Shown here piece after piece: positions 20,034 through 29,405 of a stretch of 33,137 nucleotides of DNA (positions are counted from its first letter, which is position 1; each line of letters opens with the position of its first letter). The notes beneath the pieces were generated by a model, which did no database searches, was not told where the DNA came from, and was given only the letters and a program-made list of their open reading frames with translations. The DNA is taken from NCBI GenBank assembly GCA_003669555.1, contig QWOS01000084.1, forward strand, positions 1 to 33,137, read 5' to 3'. The position numbers and the translations under genes are program-made. Source of the DNA: Planctomycetota bacterium (GTDB lineage Bacteria; Planctomycetota; Planctomycetia; Gemmatales; Gemmataceae).

Positions 20034-21377
20034 ATGAGTCGATCAGTTGCTTGCGCCGGATTCGGTAAAACCACCGGCCGACGAGATTTTCTCCGGGTGG
20101 GTGTTGTCGGTGCCGCCGGCCTCACCCTCGGTGATTACCTGAGGGCTACTGAGGGTGCCACCAAACCTGCCAAGGCCCAGGCCGTCATCCAGATTTTCCT
20201 TCAAGGGGGATTCCCCCACATGGACAGTTTTGATCCCAAACCGGATGCCCCCGCCGAATACCGTGGCCAGCTGAAACCCATTTCCACCAAAACCCCGGGT
20301 ACCTTCTTTAGCGAGCACATGGCTCAAACTGCGAAAATTTCTGACCTGATCGCTGTCATCCGCAGCATCACCCACACCGAGGTGGACCACGGCCGGGGCG
20401 AGCACAACATGCTCACAGGCTACCGGCCCAGCCCGGCGCTGGTTTACCCCAGCATGGGCACCATCGCCTCCCAGGAGTTGGGGCCCCGGGCGGAATTGCC
20501 TGCCTACATCGCTGTGCCCCAATCCACCAGTCAATACATGGGCTCCGGCTATCTCAGTTCCGCCCACGGGCCATTCGCCTTGGGCGCAGATCCCTCCCGG
20601 CAGGGTTTTCAGGTGCGTGACCTAAACCTGCCCACGGGTATCGACCAGGCCCGTTTTGAAAAACGCAAATCCATGCGGGCCATGGTGGATGAGCATTTTG
20701 CCGGCATGGAAAAAGCCGATATGCTCGATGCCATGGACAGTTTTTACCGGCGGGCCTATGCCATGCTGGCTTCCGCCGAGGCCCGCGAGGCCTTCAATCT
20801 GAAGGCTGAATCGAAGGAAAGTCTGGCGCATTACGGTATCGGCGGCCCCCGCGGACAGGATGCGGCAGCCATAGCCCGGGCATCCGCCGGCCCTCGTTTC
20901 CTGCTGTGCCGACGGCTGGTTGAGGCCGGGGCCCGCTTCGTCACCATGACTTACGGCCGGTGGGACACCCATGCGTTCCACTACCGGAGCATCGAGCCCC
21001 AAATGCCCGCTTTTGATAACGGCTTCGCTGCGCTGATTACCGATCTCAAGCGTCGCGGGATGCTGGAAACCACCCTGGTACTGGTCACCAGCGAGTTTGG
21101 ACGCACACCCAGGATCAACTCGGGTGGTGGTCGCGACCACTGGCCCAGGGTTTTCTCGGTGGTCATGGCTGGTGGAGGCATCAAGGGGGGCACGGTTCTT
21201 GGTTCATCCGATCCCTTGGCCGGCGAACCCAAGGATCGTCCGGTGGCCGTCGAGGATTTTGCCACCACCATTTATTCGCTGCTGGGCATCAATCATAACA
21301 AGGAACTCATGGCGCCTGGCAATCGTCCCATCCAGATAATGCAAAACGGCAATCCCATCAGGGAATTGCTGGTTTGA
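20034..21377 (+). CDS. DUF1501 protein, Tat-exported, alkaline-phosphatase-like fold (447 aa)
   Basis: The N-terminus has GRRDFLRVG at residues 15-23, a twin-arginine signal, then a hydrophobic stretch. Family motifs are clear: QIFLQGGFPHMDSFDPKP, ITHTEVDHGRGEHNMLTGY, a long middle part, then TSEFGRTPRINSGGGRDHW and ending DFATTIYSLLGI. DUF1501 proteins belong to the alkaline phosphatase/sulfatase superfamily and are usually encoded next to DUF1549/DUF1553 proteins in planctomycetes, as here (one gene between). ATG 20034 has GAGG about 9 nt upstream; the frame is open to TTG 19983, which would overlap the previous stop and place extra residues before the Tat signal, so I rejected that start. 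Reaction and substrate are not established for the family. Confidence 0.93.
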   Translation: MSRSVACAGFGKTTGRRDFLRVGVVGAAGLTLGDYLRATEGATKPAKAQAVIQIFLQGGFPHMDSFDPKPDAPAEYRGQLKPISTKTPGTFFSEHMAQTAKISDLIAVIRSITHTEVDHGRGEHNMLTGYRPSPALVYPSMGTIASQELGPRAELPAYIAVPQSTSQYMGSGYLSSAHGPFALGADPSRQGFQVRDLNLPTGIDQARFEKRKSMRAMVDEHFAGMEKADMLDAMDSFYRRAYAMLASAEAREAFNLKAESKESLAHYGIGGPRGQDAAAIARASAGPRFLLCRRLVEAGARFVTMTYGRWDTHAFHYRSIEPQMPAFDNGFAALITDLKRRGMLETTLVLVTSEFGRTPRINSGGGRDHWPRVFSVVMAGGGIKGGTVLGSSDPLAGEPKDRPVAVEDFATTIYSLLGINHNKELMAPGNRPIQIMQNGNPIRELLV

Positions 21378-21414
21378 CCCTCCCCCCTCATCCCCAGATC
21401 AGAAGCCTTGACCC

Positions 21415-23784
21415 ATGATCCACAAGCTTGTCACCATGGCCATGCTCTTCCTGTCGGTTACCACCGTCATGGCCGTTCCACCCTCGGTCGAATCCGCTGA
21501 TCCTGTGTGCGCCCAGGTTGGCCGGAACTTCACCCTTACCATCACCGGTTCCCGGTTATCCAAACCCGCCGACATTCTTTTCTATCGGCCCGGGGTCAGA
21601 CTTTCCAAATTCACTCCGGTGGATGACAGCACTTTAAAGGTGGAACTGGTCAGCTCGCCTGACGCTCCATGCGGAGCGCATCCCTTTCGCCTGCGAACCG
21701 AAATGGGCGCGAGCGAAATCCTCCAGTTTCACCTGGTTCTCAATCCGGTGATCCTCCAAAAGACCGGCAACAGCTCGGCCGCCAAGGCCCAACCGCTGAC
21801 TTACCCCTGCGCTGTGACGGGAAACCTCGGGGAGGGCGAGGTTCACTGGTATGCAGTGATATTGGCCAAGGGACAATCCCTGGTGGTGGAGGCCGAGGGG
21901 ATGCGGACCGGGACCGCCTTCCTCGACACACACCTCGAGATCCGCGATCCCTCCGGCAAACTGGTGATGCAGGCCGATGACTCCCCACTGACCCGCCAGG
22001 ACGCTCTTGCCGAATTCAAGGCCGCTTCAGATGGAAAACACACCATCGCCTTGCGGGACTCCAATCTGGGTGGCTCGGACAACGCATCCTATATTCTTCA
22101 TATTGGATCCTTTTTTAGGCCACTTTTCATGCATCCTGCCGGTGGCAAACCAGGCCCCACCCTGAAAACCAACGCGCATGACAGCTCAGGCGCCAGGCCT
22201 GTCGAGGTGAAGCTGCCCGCGGGGGTACAAGGCACGATTCCGGTTTGGCTGGCGGGACCGGATGGTCAAACCCCTTGCCCCAATATGGTTCGGGTCACCA
22301 ACCACGAACCTGTTCTGGAGACCCAGTCCAGTTCTCCGGCAGCTTTGCCAGCCGCCTTCCACGGCATCGTGGCCAAACCCGATGAGGTCGACAGCTACCG
22401 CTTCACTACCCAGCCGGGAAAGCCTGTCGCCGTCCAGATGTGGGCCTGGCGACTGGGTTCCCCACTGGATTCGGTTGTGGAATTGATCGCAGAAGACGGC
22501 ACGGTCGTGGCGACCGGTGATGACGGCGATGACCATGACAGCCAATTGGTTTTTACCCCACGATCCGCAGGGCCTTTCACCCTGCGGGTGCGTGACCAGC
22601 GTGGGCAGGGTGGCCCCGGTTTTTTCTATCGCGTGGAAATCGGAGAGGATCAGCCACACCTTGAGGTCTTCCTGCCCAGGCCCAATCGCCTCAGCCAAAC
22701 CCGGCAGGTGATTGTTGTTCCCAAAGGGGGTCGGGTCCTTGCCGGATTAGGCGTTCGCCGCAGCGGCCTCGAGGGTTATGCACAGGCAGAGGCATCGGGT
22801 TTGCCTGCGGGGGTTTCCATGTCAAGCCAGCCGGCCCGCCCCGGGATTTACCTCATGCCCACTCTCTTTGAAGCCCGGGCCGACACCGTATTGGCAGGTA
22901 CTCTTTGCCCCTTGAAAGTCACTGATAACGCATATCCCGGCCTGTCTGGTTCTTTCCGTCAGGTCGTTGACCTGGTGGCCGGGCCAGCCGACTCGATCTA
23001 TCAGGCGGTTGAGTTGGACAAGCTTGCCGTCACCGTTGTTCCGGAGTTGCCATTTTCTGTGGACCTGGTCGCCCCGAAGGCTCCCCTCCTGGTGGACGGG
23101 CAACTGTATCTGAAAGTGATGATCAACCGAAAACCGGGCTTCGATGGCCCGGTGGAAGTGACAGCGCCCTTTCTACCCCCCTGGGTGGAGGCCCCGGAAA
23201 AAGTGTTGGCCAGCAAGGGACAAAACGAGGTGAATCTGGTCCTTACTGCACTGCCAGATGCCGAACCCGCCAGTTGGCAATTCGCAGTCCAGGGGTCCGC
23301 CGAACTGGACACCACCGGCACGGCCAGGTGTGCTTCCAGGTTCGTTCCGCTCACCATCACCAAACCGCTGCTCCAGACAGGTCCCCTGGAGGTCATTGCC
23401 GAGCAGGGCGGAATTGCCCGTTTCCGTTTCGACCTCGCTGGTGACCCGGAACGATCTGCCTTGGTCCCCGCTGCGGTCAGCGGTCGGCTGCTGGAACTGC
23501 CACCCCGCGTGGCCGACCTGCCCGTCACCGTGCAAACCGGCGGGAAACGGGTTGATTTCAGCCTTCCCGTTCAGGCGGATGGCCCGGTAGGAACCCATGG
23601 CAATATTGTTTGCGCGCTGGAGATGAACCTCGCGGGAGACAAGTTTGTGCAATATGTGGGTCGCGGCAGCAGTCTGCGCATTGATTCCAAGGGTGCCACC
23701 TCCATCGGCCCTGATGGGCGTCCCCTGTCGCGCCTGGAACAATTGCGGGTCAAGAAAGCGAAGTCCGCTTCGCTCAAACCCTGA
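21415..23784 (+). CDS. Exported PPC-domain protein (789 aa)
   Basis: It begins with a signal peptide (MIHKLVTMAMLFLSVTTVMA). The mature chain is all-beta: an IPT/TIG-like segment (about 25-105), a bacterial pre-peptidase C-terminal (PPC) domain around 115-230 (GEGEVHWYAVILAKGQSLVV ... SYILHIG), and a second PPC-like unit around 305-420 (KPDEVDSYRFTTQPGKPVAV ... FFYRVEIGED). Further beta-sandwich segments follow to the end. No catalytic motif is visible, so a binding or scaffold role outside the cytoplasm is likely. It sits 37 nt after the DUF1501 gene and 47 nt before the DUF1549/DUF1553 gene, an arrangement common in planctomycete DUF1501 clusters. The Shine-Dalgarno is weak. Confidence 0.85.
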   Translation: MIHKLVTMAMLFLSVTTVMAVPPSVESADPVCAQVGRNFTLTITGSRLSKPADILFYRPGVRLSKFTPVDDSTLKVELVSSPDAPCGAHPFRLRTEMGASEILQFHLVLNPVILQKTGNSSAAKAQPLTYPCAVTGNLGEGEVHWYAVILAKGQSLVVEAEGMRTGTAFLDTHLEIRDPSGKLVMQADDSPLTRQDALAEFKAASDGKHTIALRDSNLGGSDNASYILHIGSFFRPLFMHPAGGKPGPTLKTNAHDSSGARPVEVKLPAGVQGTIPVWLAGPDGQTPCPNMVRVTNHEPVLETQSSSPAALPAAFHGIVAKPDEVDSYRFTTQPGKPVAVQMWAWRLGSPLDSVVELIAEDGTVVATGDDGDDHDSQLVFTPRSAGPFTLRVRDQRGQGGPGFFYRVEIGEDQPHLEVFLPRPNRLSQTRQVIVVPKGGRVLAGLGVRRSGLEGYAQAEASGLPAGVSMSSQPARPGIYLMPTLFEARADTVLAGTLCPLKVTDNAYPGLSGSFRQVVDLVAGPADSIYQAVELDKLAVTVVPELPFSVDLVAPKAPLLVDGQLYLKVMINRKPGFDGPVEVTAPFLPPWVEAPEKVLASKGQNEVNLVLTALPDAEPASWQFAVQGSAELDTTGTARCASRFVPLTITKPLLQTGPLEVIAEQGGIARFRFDLAGDPERSALVPAAVSGRLLELPPRVADLPVTVQTGGKRVDFSLPVQADGPVGTHGNIVCALEMNLAGDKFVQYVGRGSSLRIDSKGATSIGPDGRPLSRLEQLRVKKAKSASLKP

Positions 23785-23831
23785 TTTCTGGTTTTTCCCC
23801 GCAACCGTGACGATGGCAGTAGAGGCCTGAA

Positions 23832-26234
23832 ATGTTTACCGAAGCGTACCTGCTTGCTAGCCTGCTTTCTTTGGTCAACGGCCAAAAGGTGGACTGTTAC
23901 CCAGCCAAAATTTTCCTCCACCCCGGCCAGGATCGGCAAACCGTGGTGATCACCCGGACCGGCGACAGCGGCGTTACCGGGGAAGTGCTGAAGGGTGCCA
24001 GGTTCACCACCGTTCCACCTGGCCTGGTTGAGGTGAAAGATGGGATGGCATTCGCGCGAAATAACGGGGAGGGCAAATTGGTTGTTGAACTCGATGGGAA
24101 AACCATCGGGATTCCCTGCGTTGTCAAGGGAATGGATCTCCCCGTCCCTCCTGTCAGTTACAGTCGCGATGTCCTCCCCATACTCACCCGCGCCGGCTGC
24201 AACGCCGGAAAATGTCACGGTGCCGCCGCGGGAAAGGATGGCTTTCGCCTGTCGCTTTTCGGATTCGACCCTGAGGGCGACCTGTTCCGGTTGGTGGAAG
24301 AAATCCCCAACCGCCGTGTTAATCTGGCGGATCCAGCGGGATCGCTTCTGATCACCAAGGCATTGGGTGAAGTCCCCCATACTGGCGGCAAGAAGATAGA
24401 AAAAGAATCCGAATTTCACCAGCTTCTCGTCCGATGGATTGCCGAGGGTGGAAAAAATGATCTCGCGGGTTTGGCCAAACCGGTCGCAATCCATGTTGGT
24501 CCCCCCGCCCTGGTTCTGGAGACAGGGGCCCAAAAGCACCGTATCGGGGTCACCGCTGATTACAGCGACGGCACCACCCGCGATGTGACACACCTATGCG
24601 CTTTTTATTCCTCCAACGATGGTGCCGCAACGGTTGGCCACTCGGGCGAAATCTCCCCTGTCCAGCGTGGCGAGGCATTCATCCTAGCCCGCTTTGCGAC
24701 GCTAACCGGAGGCTCATCTGTCATAGTCCGGCCCGCCAACAGCCAATTCCGCTTCCCATCCGTGCAGGCAAACAACTACATAGACGAATTGGTTCACTCC
24801 CGTCTTGCAAGGCTTCACATCGCTCCCTCCGAATTGTGTTCAGATTCGGAATTCCTGCGACGCCTGGCTATCGATTTGGTTGGCAAACTTCCTGAACCGG
24901 ATGAAATCACTGCCTTTGAGTCGGACAAGGATCCGCAAAAAAGGACCAAGATTGTTGATAGACTGGTCAATCGTCCTGAATTTCAGGACATCTGGATTAT
25001 GCGTTTTGCGGAAATGCTGCAGATTCGCACCGCCAACGGTACCAGTCCCAAGGGTATTGGGCGTTACCACGATTGGCTCAGGTCCCGCGTGCAGGCCGGG
25101 GCCTCAATCGATCAGGTCATCCGCGAAGTCCTTACCGCCACTGGCGGAACCTTCGAGAAACCAGCGGCCAACTATTACCAGACCGAGACCACACCAGCCA
25201 CCCTCGCGGAAAATGTCGCCCAAGTTTTTTGCGGTATGCGCATCCAGTGCGCCCAATGCCACAACCACCCCTTCGACCGTTGGACGATGGATGACTACTA
25301 CGGCTTCACCGCCTTCTTCGCCCAAGTTGGCTACAAACAGGCGGCCGACCCTCGGGAGATCACTATCTTCAACAGGGGCGAGGGTGAGATTGAACACCCG
25401 CTCGGAAACAAGGCAGTGACGCCCCGTTATCTTGGCGACAAAGATTTGTCACCCGGTAATACCGACCGTCGCGAACTGCTAGCCACATGGCTGACATCCA
25501 GGGACAATCCCTTTCTGTCCCGCAATCTGGCCAATGTGATTTGGTCGCACTTCCTTGGCAAGGGGATTGTCGAACCGGTGGATGATGTGCGTATTTCCAA
25601 TCCACCAAGCAACCCCGAATTACTGGATGCTCTGGGAGCCAAACTTGCCAATTACCGGTTCGATGTGCGCAAGCTGGCCATTGACATCTGCAATTCCCGC
25701 ACCTACCAGCTTTCCGGTGTCAAAAATCAGTCCAACAAGCTTGATTCCAGCAACTTCGCATCATCTGCGGTGCGCCGGGTTCGGGCCGAGGTGCTGCTCG
25801 ATTGCATCAGCCAGGTCACCCTGGCCAACACCAAATTCCCGGGCAAGCCCGATGGGAGCCGCGCCGTCGAGCTGCTGGATGGCCGTTCGACCAACCATTT
25901 TCTCACCACCTTTGGACGCAGCACCCGTGAAACGCCCTGCGCCTGCGAGGTCAAGCTGGAACCCACGCTCTCCCAGGCCTTGCACCTGCTGAACGGGGAA
26001 AACACCACAGGCAAAATCAACCAGGGTGGTCGGGTGAAAAAGGCCCTGCAGGCCGGCAAGAAGCCCCGCGCAGTCGCGGATGAACTCTATATGGCCTGCC
26101 TAGCCCGGCGGCCCAGCGCGGGTGAATCGGCAAAAATCGATGAGATGCTGTCGAAATCGAAAAACCTCCCGGAGGATCTTGAGGACCTTTTCTGGGCCTT
26201 GCTGAACTCACGGGAATTCATCTTCAATCATTGA
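23832..26234 (+). CDS. DUF1549/DUF1553 protein with two CxxCH motifs (800 aa)
   Basis: Exported protein of the planctomycete-specific cytochrome-related type. A hydrophobic N-terminus serves as signal peptide, followed by Ig-like beta sequence (about 20-105). Next is a cytochrome-C-like region with CNAGKCHG near residue 122 and SYSRDVLPIL just before it. A second Ig-like stretch is followed by DUF1549 (YIDELVHSRLARLHIAPSEL ... FLRRLAIDLVGKLPEPDE ... QCAQCHNHPFDRW near 472), then DUF1553 (TDRRELLATWLTSRDNPFLS ... PSNPELLDALGAKL ... CEVKLEPTLSQALHLLNGEN). CxxCH would bind heme c if cytochrome maturation acts on it. GAGG lies 6 nt upstream of ATG 23832. The enzyme activity of these families is unknown; linkage to DUF1501 is the norm. 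Confidence 0.93.
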   Translation: MFTEAYLLASLLSLVNGQKVDCYPAKIFLHPGQDRQTVVITRTGDSGVTGEVLKGARFTTVPPGLVEVKDGMAFARNNGEGKLVVELDGKTIGIPCVVKGMDLPVPPVSYSRDVLPILTRAGCNAGKCHGAAAGKDGFRLSLFGFDPEGDLFRLVEEIPNRRVNLADPAGSLLITKALGEVPHTGGKKIEKESEFHQLLVRWIAEGGKNDLAGLAKPVAIHVGPPALVLETGAQKHRIGVTADYSDGTTRDVTHLCAFYSSNDGAATVGHSGEISPVQRGEAFILARFATLTGGSSVIVRPANSQFRFPSVQANNYIDELVHSRLARLHIAPSELCSDSEFLRRLAIDLVGKLPEPDEITAFESDKDPQKRTKIVDRLVNRPEFQDIWIMRFAEMLQIRTANGTSPKGIGRYHDWLRSRVQAGASIDQVIREVLTATGGTFEKPAANYYQTETTPATLAENVAQVFCGMRIQCAQCHNHPFDRWTMDDYYGFTAFFAQVGYKQAADPREITIFNRGEGEIEHPLGNKAVTPRYLGDKDLSPGNTDRRELLATWLTSRDNPFLSRNLANVIWSHFLGKGIVEPVDDVRISNPPSNPELLDALGAKLANYRFDVRKLAIDICNSRTYQLSGVKNQSNKLDSSNFASSAVRRVRAEVLLDCISQVTLANTKFPGKPDGSRAVELLDGRSTNHFLTTFGRSTRETPCACEVKLEPTLSQALHLLNGENTTGKINQGGRVKKALQAGKKPRAVADELYMACLARRPSAGESAKIDEMLSKSKNLPEDLEDLFWALLNSREFIFNH

Positions 26235-26304
26235 TCGCTTTCGCCAATCGCCTACCCAACCCGCGAAGGATCGCCAGACCCAGGTAATTGAACCGGACCC
26301 CCTC

Positions 26305-28074
26305 ATGAACAATCCTATTTTACAACTCCTGCCGTCAGGATCCCTGTCCGGATATTTCGGATTCACCTGGGTGCCGTTGGCGTTCTGCCTTACGGCTAAC
26401 GCCGCCGACCCGGTGGTATTCGAGGACCTCAAGCCCACCTTCAAGAAACATTGCAATACCTGCCACAATAGCGAGCGGCCCAGGGGAGGTCTTGACCTTT
26501 CCACCAAATCCTCCATCCTGGCCGGATCCGATTCAGGGCAAACGGTCTTTGCCGGGAAGCCGTCGGATAGCCTGCTCTACAAGTTGTCCGCCCACCTCGA
26601 GGCACCCCACATGCCTCCCAACTCGCCAAGAATGCCTGACAGGGATCTTGAAAAACTTAAAACCTGGATTGCCTTGGGTCTTCCCGAGAGGAAGGACATC
26701 AAGAACGGACAACCGGCCTTGGAAAAGGCTGCTGAACCCCCCGCCGCCGAATTAGGCAAAATGGCTGCCACCACCGTGGATTCCCTGGCCAGTAAGCCGG
26801 AAAATTCACCCGGCCAAAACATCATGACAAAGCGACTCCCCGCAGTCACTGGGCTAGCCTTTTCAGCCGCCCGAGGATGGCTTCGTCCACTTGCCGGAAG
26901 CGTGGGCGAATCCGCCACCGCCTCTCTCCCGTTCCCAGAAAAGGAAATTTCCAGCCTGCGGACCTACGAGGACGGCAACTGGATCCTGGTGTCTGGTGGC
27001 CAAGGGGCCCAGTCCGGCAGGGTGACGCTGTGGAACCACAGGTCCGCAACCCCGGCCTTCGAGCATGCTGATGAGAACGACACCGTTCTGGCAGCCGAAT
27101 TCCTTCCCGATTCTGGCCTGGTTGCCCTTGGGGGGCCCTCCAGGGTGATCAAGGTTATTTCCACCGCCGAGAAAAAACTGCTCTACACCGTCAAAAAGCA
27201 TGTCGACTGGATCCTCGACATCCGCTTCAGCCCGGATGGTCTGCTGCTTGCCAGTTCCGACCGGTCGGGCACCGTGATGATCAGCGAGGCCGCAACGGGA
27301 GCCGAGGTGCTGGTACTTAGGGGCCACAATGGACCGGTCCCGGCTGTCGCCTGGACCCCTGACAGCAACCGAATCGCCACCGCAGGACAGGATGGCAAGT
27401 TAATTCTTTGGGATGCCCATTGGGGCAAACAGATCGCCTCGGCCACACCGGCCGAGGGCAAGGGTCTGACCGCCCTGGTCGCTACGCGTGATGGGCGTTT
27501 CATCACATCAGGGCGCGATAAACAGATTCGGCTCTGGTCGGGGAAACTCGACAAAACCCAGGTCATTGCCACCGCCGAGTCAGCTCCCATCTCCCTGGGG
27601 GTGCGGCGGGATCTGAAGGAGTGGGCGATGGGCACACTTGCTGGCCAGGTTTTCGTCCTCGGCACCACGGCATTCAACATTCCCGAGGAGGTGACCCCGA
27701 CCGCTCCAGTGCTTGTGGCGAAAAGCACGAATACCCTCTCAGAGTTGCCGCTCCCATCTCGTAATATTCCCGGCATTCCGGCACCTGCCCAACCCCCGGC
27801 CATGGGAGTGCCTTCCGTGGTTCTCGGCGAAACCTTTCCCGGCCTTGGAAAAATGCGGGAAATCCTGAGGGAGTTGGAGCAGGCTTGCGAACTTCTCAAG
27901 GATCAGGCCGCCCGCAATCCCGGGAACAAGGAACTCACCGAGGGATACCTCAACATGTGCAGGACAATACTTACCCTGAAATCCGAGATCATCCGCCTCG
28001 AACCCGGTTCACACCTCCCCGAGTCAAACCCCAGGCCCTTGCCAACTCCCATGCAGGAGCAGCCCCGACCATGA
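26305..28074 (+). CDS. Planctomycete cytochrome C (PSCyt1) fused to WD40 repeats (589 aa)
   Basis: A short N-terminal hydrophobic segment ends at ANA, giving a signal peptide. Then comes PSCyt1: VFEDLKPTFKKHCNTCHN, with the heme-binding CxxCH near residue 50, and ending in MPDRDLEKLKTWIALGLP. After a linker of about 100 residues, WD40 repeats run from about 215 to 455, for example VDWILDIRFSPDGLLLASSD, GHNGPVPAVAWTPDSNRIAT and DGRFITSGRDKQIRLWSGKL. The C-terminus carries a Pro-rich linker and a short helical segment. Known PSCyt1-WD40 proteins are common in planctomycetes and have no assigned function. It lies 70 nt after the DUF1549 gene; its stop overlaps the start of the next gene by 4 nt. 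Confidence 0.9.
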   Translation: MNNPILQLLPSGSLSGYFGFTWVPLAFCLTANAADPVVFEDLKPTFKKHCNTCHNSERPRGGLDLSTKSSILAGSDSGQTVFAGKPSDSLLYKLSAHLEAPHMPPNSPRMPDRDLEKLKTWIALGLPERKDIKNGQPALEKAAEPPAAELGKMAATTVDSLASKPENSPGQNIMTKRLPAVTGLAFSAARGWLRPLAGSVGESATASLPFPEKEISSLRTYEDGNWILVSGGQGAQSGRVTLWNHRSATPAFEHADENDTVLAAEFLPDSGLVALGGPSRVIKVISTAEKKLLYTVKKHVDWILDIRFSPDGLLLASSDRSGTVMISEAATGAEVLVLRGHNGPVPAVAWTPDSNRIATAGQDGKLILWDAHWGKQIASATPAEGKGLTALVATRDGRFITSGRDKQIRLWSGKLDKTQVIATAESAPISLGVRRDLKEWAMGTLAGQVFVLGTTAFNIPEEVTPTAPVLVAKSTNTLSELPLPSRNIPGIPAPAQPPAMGVPSVVLGETFPGLGKMREILRELEQACELLKDQAARNPGNKELTEGYLNMCRTILTLKSEIIRLEPGSHLPESNPRPLPTPMQEQPRP

Positions 28075-29309
28075 TCCGTCTTTTTCCCATTGGCCTTTTG
28101 ATTGCCTGCTTGTCAGTGGTTGGGCTTCCTGCAGCCGACTGGAACCAATTCCGCGGGCCTTACTCCAATGGCGATGCCGGAAAGGCAGGAATCCCCCTTG
28201 TATGGTCCGGAACCGATCAGACTCAAAACATCCTCTGGAAAACTGATCTTCAGGGTATCGGATACTCCTCCCCTGTGGTGAAGGCCGGAAAGGTCTTTCT
28301 AACCACATGCCTTGAAAAGGAACTCGAGCGGGTGGTCTTGTGTCACGACCTCGAATCAGGCAAGCAACTGTGGAGCCGCTCAGTCATCAAAGCGCCGCTC
28401 GAAACCAGGCACCAGTTGAGTTCCTGCGCCAACAGCACACCGGCGGTGGATGACCAGCGCGTCTATTGCAGTTTCCTTGATAAGGACAGGTTTGTGCTGG
28501 TCAGCCACGATCACCACGGCAAGGAGCTTTGGCGCAAGGATCTCGGCAAATATGTCAACAAACATGGCTTTTGCAGCTCCCCGATCCTGTGTAATGATTT
28601 ACTGCTGGTGGCCGGTGACAACGATGCAGCCGGTTTTTTTACTGCCATTAAGCCCTCTACCGGCGAAACCGTTTGGCGTCACGAACGCAAGAACCCCATC
28701 CGCTCATTCAGCGTGCCCGTGCCGTACTCGAAGGCCGGAATGCACCAGGTGCTCCTCTCCGGTTGTCGCGGCCTCACCTCGTTCGAGCCACAGACCGGAA
28801 AGGTTTTATGGGAGGTTGAAACACCGACGGAAAAATATGTCGCCGCCGCCGTGGTGGCGGACGATGTCGCGCTCATTTCCGGCAGCAGCCCTGCCAACAC
28901 CCTGTGGGGTGTTGATCCTCTTTTTTCAGCAAAGGCAAGCAATGACCGGGTGCTTTGGCGCGAAAACAGCAACGCGCTGTACACCTGCTCCCCCGTAGCG
29001 GTTGGATCCCGAGTCTATGGAGTGACCGACAATGGTTTTGCCTGGTGTCTTGATGCCAAAACAGGCAAGAAATTCTGGACTGAGCGGATGGGAAAAGCTC
29101 ACCATGCTTCCCTTGTCCATGTGGATGGCCATATCCTCGTTTTCGATGAGGAGGGTATTTGCCACATTCTGGTGGATGGTCCCGATTTCAAATTGTTGCG
29201 CCGCAACAGGTTGGGCGATTCCTGCCACGCCACCCCAGCCATTGCTGGGAACACCCTGGTGGTCCGCACAGGGAAAGCTTTGTGGAGAATTGGTGAAAAA
29301 GCGCGATAA
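28071..29309 (+). CDS. Exported PQQ-type beta-propeller protein (412 aa)
   Basis: Signal peptide MIRLFPIGLLIACLSVVGLP, then repeating blades of the PQQ/Pyrrolo-quinoline quinone-like propeller: WNQFRGPYSNG near the start (the planctomycete hallmark), NILWKTDLQGIGYSSPVV, ELWRKDLGKYVNKHG, TVWRHERKNP and VLWEVETPTEKYVAAAVV. It lacks the catalytic residues of true quinoprotein dehydrogenases as far as I can see, so it is probably a binding or structural propeller. The frame is open to 27885, but ATG 28071 restores the signal peptide and overlaps the previous stop (ATGA), which decides the start. It is translationally coupled to the PSCyt1-WD40 gene. Confidence 0.9.
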   Translation: MIRLFPIGLLIACLSVVGLPAADWNQFRGPYSNGDAGKAGIPLVWSGTDQTQNILWKTDLQGIGYSSPVVKAGKVFLTTCLEKELERVVLCHDLESGKQLWSRSVIKAPLETRHQLSSCANSTPAVDDQRVYCSFLDKDRFVLVSHDHHGKELWRKDLGKYVNKHGFCSSPILCNDLLLVAGDNDAAGFFTAIKPSTGETVWRHERKNPIRSFSVPVPYSKAGMHQVLLSGCRGLTSFEPQTGKVLWEVETPTEKYVAAAVVADDVALISGSSPANTLWGVDPLFSAKASNDRVLWRENSNALYTCSPVAVGSRVYGVTDNGFAWCLDAKTGKKFWTERMGKAHHASLVHVDGHILVFDEEGICHILVDGPDFKLLRRNRLGDSCHATPAIAGNTLVVRTGKALWRIGEKAR

Positions 29310-29405
29310 ACGACTTTTAGTCTTTATCAACTATCTTATAACCCTTAAGTAATTCTTTGGATCTTCCAACTTGCGATTTAAAAGACAGCCCCTTAGGAGA
29401 ATGTG